From: Formicarius rufipectus
Lineage: Eukaryota; Chordata; Aves; Passeriformes; Formicariidae
Direction: 5' to 3'
Length of the DNA stretch: 64,000 nucleotides
Assembly: GCA_013399695.1 (NCBI GenBank)
Contig: VXAU01004744.1
Coordinates: 659,300 to 723,299, forward strand
The translations under genes were made by a program, and so were the position numbers. Of the stretch, positions 60,697 to 64,000 are shown piece by piece. The notes under the pieces were generated by a model. The model made no database searches. It was not told the origin of the DNA and worked only from the letters and a program-made list of their open reading frames with translations. The stretch's first letter is position 1, and each line of letters begins with the position of its first letter.

Positions 60697-63600
60697 CTAA
60701 TATGAATAGCATTTCATTTTGTCCAGACTCATGCCAAAATTTTGGAGGAATTTAAGTTCACTGAAATTTCTCACTGAAGTATCTGAGTTTCAGGAAACAG
60801 TCACAGAAATATTTCAAACAATGAGATTTCCAAATCTAAAAAGTCTAAAACTGAAAGTTCATGTCAAAAACCACCTAGTTACAGGTTTGAAAGGCAGTAT
60901 TTTTCGCAGTTGCAAGGAACAGAGAAGCATTCACAGCACAAGTCTTTTTCTTTTTTTTTTCAGGACTATAATAGAAGCCTGTGCAACCCTTAGGTTATCA
61001 CTTCTTTTTAGAGGAGTGTTTTTTGTCTGAAAGCATCAGCTGTTACTATGGTTGCTAAACACTGCAGCAAAACGTTATTGTTTGCATGTGAATTGTCAAA
61101 TCTTAGTAATACAGAGTGAAATGTTATATGCCCCATGACTGCTTCAGACTGACGTTTCGTGAAGCAGTTTGCCTCTAACTGTTCACAGTCTTTCTCAGAA
61201 TGAGACAAGTTTTTGTCTGTGTTAGAAATGCTGATGACCTCTTCTTTCATAAGCTCTAGCCCTTAGAGAAGGCATTTGAAAATTGGCAGGAAGGTGAGAA
61301 ACTGAAGATTCACAGCTGCAGTGGATGTTAAAAGAACTCCAAACATGTAAAATACCATATCATGTTACATACTTGAAAAAACACTGCCAAATTATTCTCT
61401 CTTTTGCTTTATTCTCTCCACACCTTTGTTTGACAACTGCAAAACGCAGCTGACACTATTTATCTCTCAAAAACATTGTCAAATAAAGGAAAGATTGTGA
61501 AAAGCTAAAAGTCTATACAAAAATCTCTACTAAAAAAAAAAAAACCAACCAAACATGAAAAATTAATGATTCTGTTTGTAGAAGAGGGTTTTAAAAATGT
61601 AGGGTAAACAAAGTAGGAGCCACTACAAAGAACAAAGAAGAAAAAGTATTGTATAACTACTTCTAAAAGAGCTTCATCTTTCTGTGTACTAAGGCATGGG
61701 TTTAGGAGAGAAGGCACAGTAGGTGGAAACACTGGTATGTAATGAAAACATAATTAAGATGTATCATCATGCTACTTAATATACAAGGAAGGCAAATGGA
61801 GGTAATACGACTTTCAGGAACTCTGAACACAAAATAGCTGGCTCCTCTGATGGCAGGTGAAGTTCTTAGGCATAAAAATGTCAACTGATGTTATACATAT
61901 ATACTAGTTTCAGCTTTTCATCCGGCCTTCTCCAGTCTTTGATGCAAGTAGGGAGGTAGGCATGAACGTGAACTTTTTTTCTGGTCTCTTCTCTTTAATA
62001 GATCAGTTCAATTCAGCTACAACAACACAAGCATCATAGAAATTTGAAAAATTTATATACTGTTCTAATCATGACACATCAGATCTTCCAGTCTCTTCCA
62101 AAAACATGTAATTTTTGAAGCCTACTAGTGAGATAATTAGGGTCTCAATGCTTTCTTGAGCAATTCCACGTGTTTTGCATATTAGCCTTTACAGAAAGAT
62201 TGTGCAACACTAGGAAATTACTTAAAATGTGGAAACTAAATGTAACAGTGTAACCACATTAGCTCAGATACATACATGTATATGTATGTGTGTAATTTTC
62301 ATATGGAGTAATGATAGTGTTTAGAATTAAGGCTTCAGTCTGTTACTGCTTTAGTATCCTAAGTCTGTAGATTTAAGCATCACATCAGCTTCTCATCAGC
62401 TGCCTTACAAGGATGTTCCTGTAAGTACCCAAATTTATGTCAGTAGAATCTTCTGTTGCCTTGTTTGCTGACCATATGCATAGCTGTACACCTGTGATAC
62501 TGAAAAGCTGCACAATATTCTCATCCAGGAATTCCTCCATTACCTTATTTCTACATCAGTCATGAAGGATTTGGACCAACACAAACTACTGATGGGGACT
62601 TTTCGCAGTGATGGGATAGCCACTTCACCTAGGGATGGGAACTCATGGAGGGCATGGAAAGTCAGGTTTGGCAGAGTAACAGAGCACTGTGGAACGAACA
62701 TTCATTTCTCTTTTGGCATTTTCCGATGACGACCTGAAGCTTTCTGGAAATCCTCATCTCAGGCAAGTGCAAGCATGTCAACACCACACAGCAGAGTGTG
62801 ACACAGAGTTCAGATGCACCCATTTGCTCTTGCATATATCAAGGATCATAACTAATATTTTGGGCTCAGCCCAGCTCATGGGAAGCACAGTCTGTAAATG
62901 CCATGTTCAACTGCAAAGGGAGCCACCTCAGGCATATCTACTGTAATTGATTTATACTTTACCACTCTTTCTTCTGCTATTGTGTCAACCATCAGAACAG
63001 CTTATAAATATCAGGGAGTCCTGTGGTTCCTTAGGAACAGAAATGGTACTTTTCATTACATTTTACAAGGCCAGGTACACTTGACTCTAATAATGTATGA
63101 ACTGGGAAAGATTTTTGTCTGCAAATAGCAAATTAAATTATATATAAATACAAGAAAAATATGTAATTTATATATTATAAACAATTATCTCTGGTGAGGT
63201 ATGGGTTTGTTTTATACTTCATTGTAACCTTTCTGATGCTTTTTTGAGTATTTTTAAGTTATTCATCAGCAGATTTACCTGTGACAGCCAGCCAGACATA
63301 TGAACAATATTTTTGATGGAGTTTTCACAAAGAGCAGCCAGCTCATTGTTAAAGAAAATGTAGAATAGGTCTTAAAAGAATGGTAAGCAGAAGAAACACT
63401 TTGGAACTGTGAACAACAGCATCAAAATCCTGGGCTACAGAAAATCCAGGTAAAGTTCCCAAGCATCCCTGGTGAGTATGGTCCTAACTGTGCTATAAAG
63501 CAGCTCTTCCTTGACCCCTCTTACACCTGTAAAGGTACAAAAGAGACAGAAAGGGACAGCTAAAGGTTTGAAGAGCAATAATTTGAGCAGTCTTTCAGCA

Positions 63601-64000
63601 TCTCTGGCATCCTGTAGATGTTTTTAGTTTACAAGGGTACTGTTAAAAGAAGTAACAGGAGAAAAATCTCTCAGAGGTTTTGAACTATGTACACAGTTCC
63701 TCTCATCCCTCAGGTTCCTGAGCCAGACATGTTCTGAGACTGGGACAGCACCATGGGGAAGCATGAAGCACACATGTGCTTGTATTTCCCCCTAGGAACC
63801 CACTGAATCACACAGTTGGAGGCCAAACATTGGAAAAGAGGGATCAGTGGATTCCAGGCTTCTTGAGAAGGATCTGCCAAACACGTTAGTAGTTTCCAGG
63901 TTTCTGTAACCCATGGTAGTGCCAGGGAGAGCAGCAAGGCAGCCACAAGAGCATATAGGCATAAATAGCTAGCAAGCGCCTTTGCCACAGCAGCCAGTTA
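60697..64000. other. No gene seen; non-coding DNA
   Basis: Contains a 12-base A run near 61531, a TATG/CATA-rich tract near 62268-62292 and an AT-rich patch at 63127-63185. A minus-strand frame at 63710-63988 begins with a hydrophobic stretch but lacks an ATG start and was not accepted. The window ends in unremarkable sequence. Confidence 0.45.

Noticed and set aside
1..64000. CRISPR array, operons or bacterial genes
   Set aside because: Repeat content, low coding density and splice-like signals show vertebrate nuclear DNA. No spaced direct repeats of CRISPR type were seen.

Overview
The window is AT-rich vertebrate nuclear DNA from a draft assembly. It has one run of N at 9270-9318 and a single N at 48651. 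Repeat content points to a bird: several CR1 LINE pieces dominate, including the typical short 3' ends, and there are ancient amniote MIR-like SINEs, one old hAT-type DNA element and one probable solo LTR. There are no Alu, L1 or B-type repeats. The species cannot be named from this sequence.

No complete protein-coding gene, rRNA gene or functional tRNA gene could be recognised. Most open frames are short and of chance type. The window is best read as intergenic DNA or the inside of very large introns. Both strands carry a few exon-like segments with good splice signals. The best on the + strand are 2960-3045 and a terminal-exon candidate at 57113-57229; on the - strand they are 8075-8293 and the 501-nt open frame at 54637-55137. 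None was identified as a known protein, and pseudo-exons of this kind are common in introns, so all are low-confidence.

Layout: 1-235 is a CR1 3' part (minus) cut by the window edge. 0.2-7.5 kb is unique-looking DNA with an exon candidate near 3 kb. 7.5-7.8 kb is a probable solo LTR. 8-9.8 kb is a slightly GC-richer stretch with exon-like segments around the assembly gap. 11.2-11.5 kb is a MIR-like SINE. 22.9-23.4 kb (minus) and 25.7-26.8 kb (plus) are old, decayed CR1 ORF2 pieces. 30.7 and 34.2 kb hold AAAC simple repeats. 32.62-32.86 kb is a CpG-rich tRNA-derived SINE with an AAT tail. 33.1-33.3 kb is probably another old CR1 fragment. 38.96-39.12 kb is a second MIR-like SINE, followed at once by a 1.8-kb CR1 (39.30-41.08 kb) that still shows reverse-transcriptase motifs. 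42.8 kb is a CR1 3' tip, 44.55-44.70 kb a hAT-type MITE with an 8-bp target duplication, 57.46 kb a CR1 3' tip, and 60.5-60.7 kb a CR1 piece lacking its 3' tip.

The most unusual object is the SINE at 32.62-32.86 kb. Its head resembles a class II (Ser/Leu) tRNA, with a perfect B box and a variable-arm hairpin. Its 3' end is not CR1-like but ends in AAT triplets, and it keeps about 15 CpGs in 200 bases inside CpG-poor DNA. This suggests a fairly young SINE mobilised by a non-CR1 LINE, possibly of the RTE clade, which is rare in birds.
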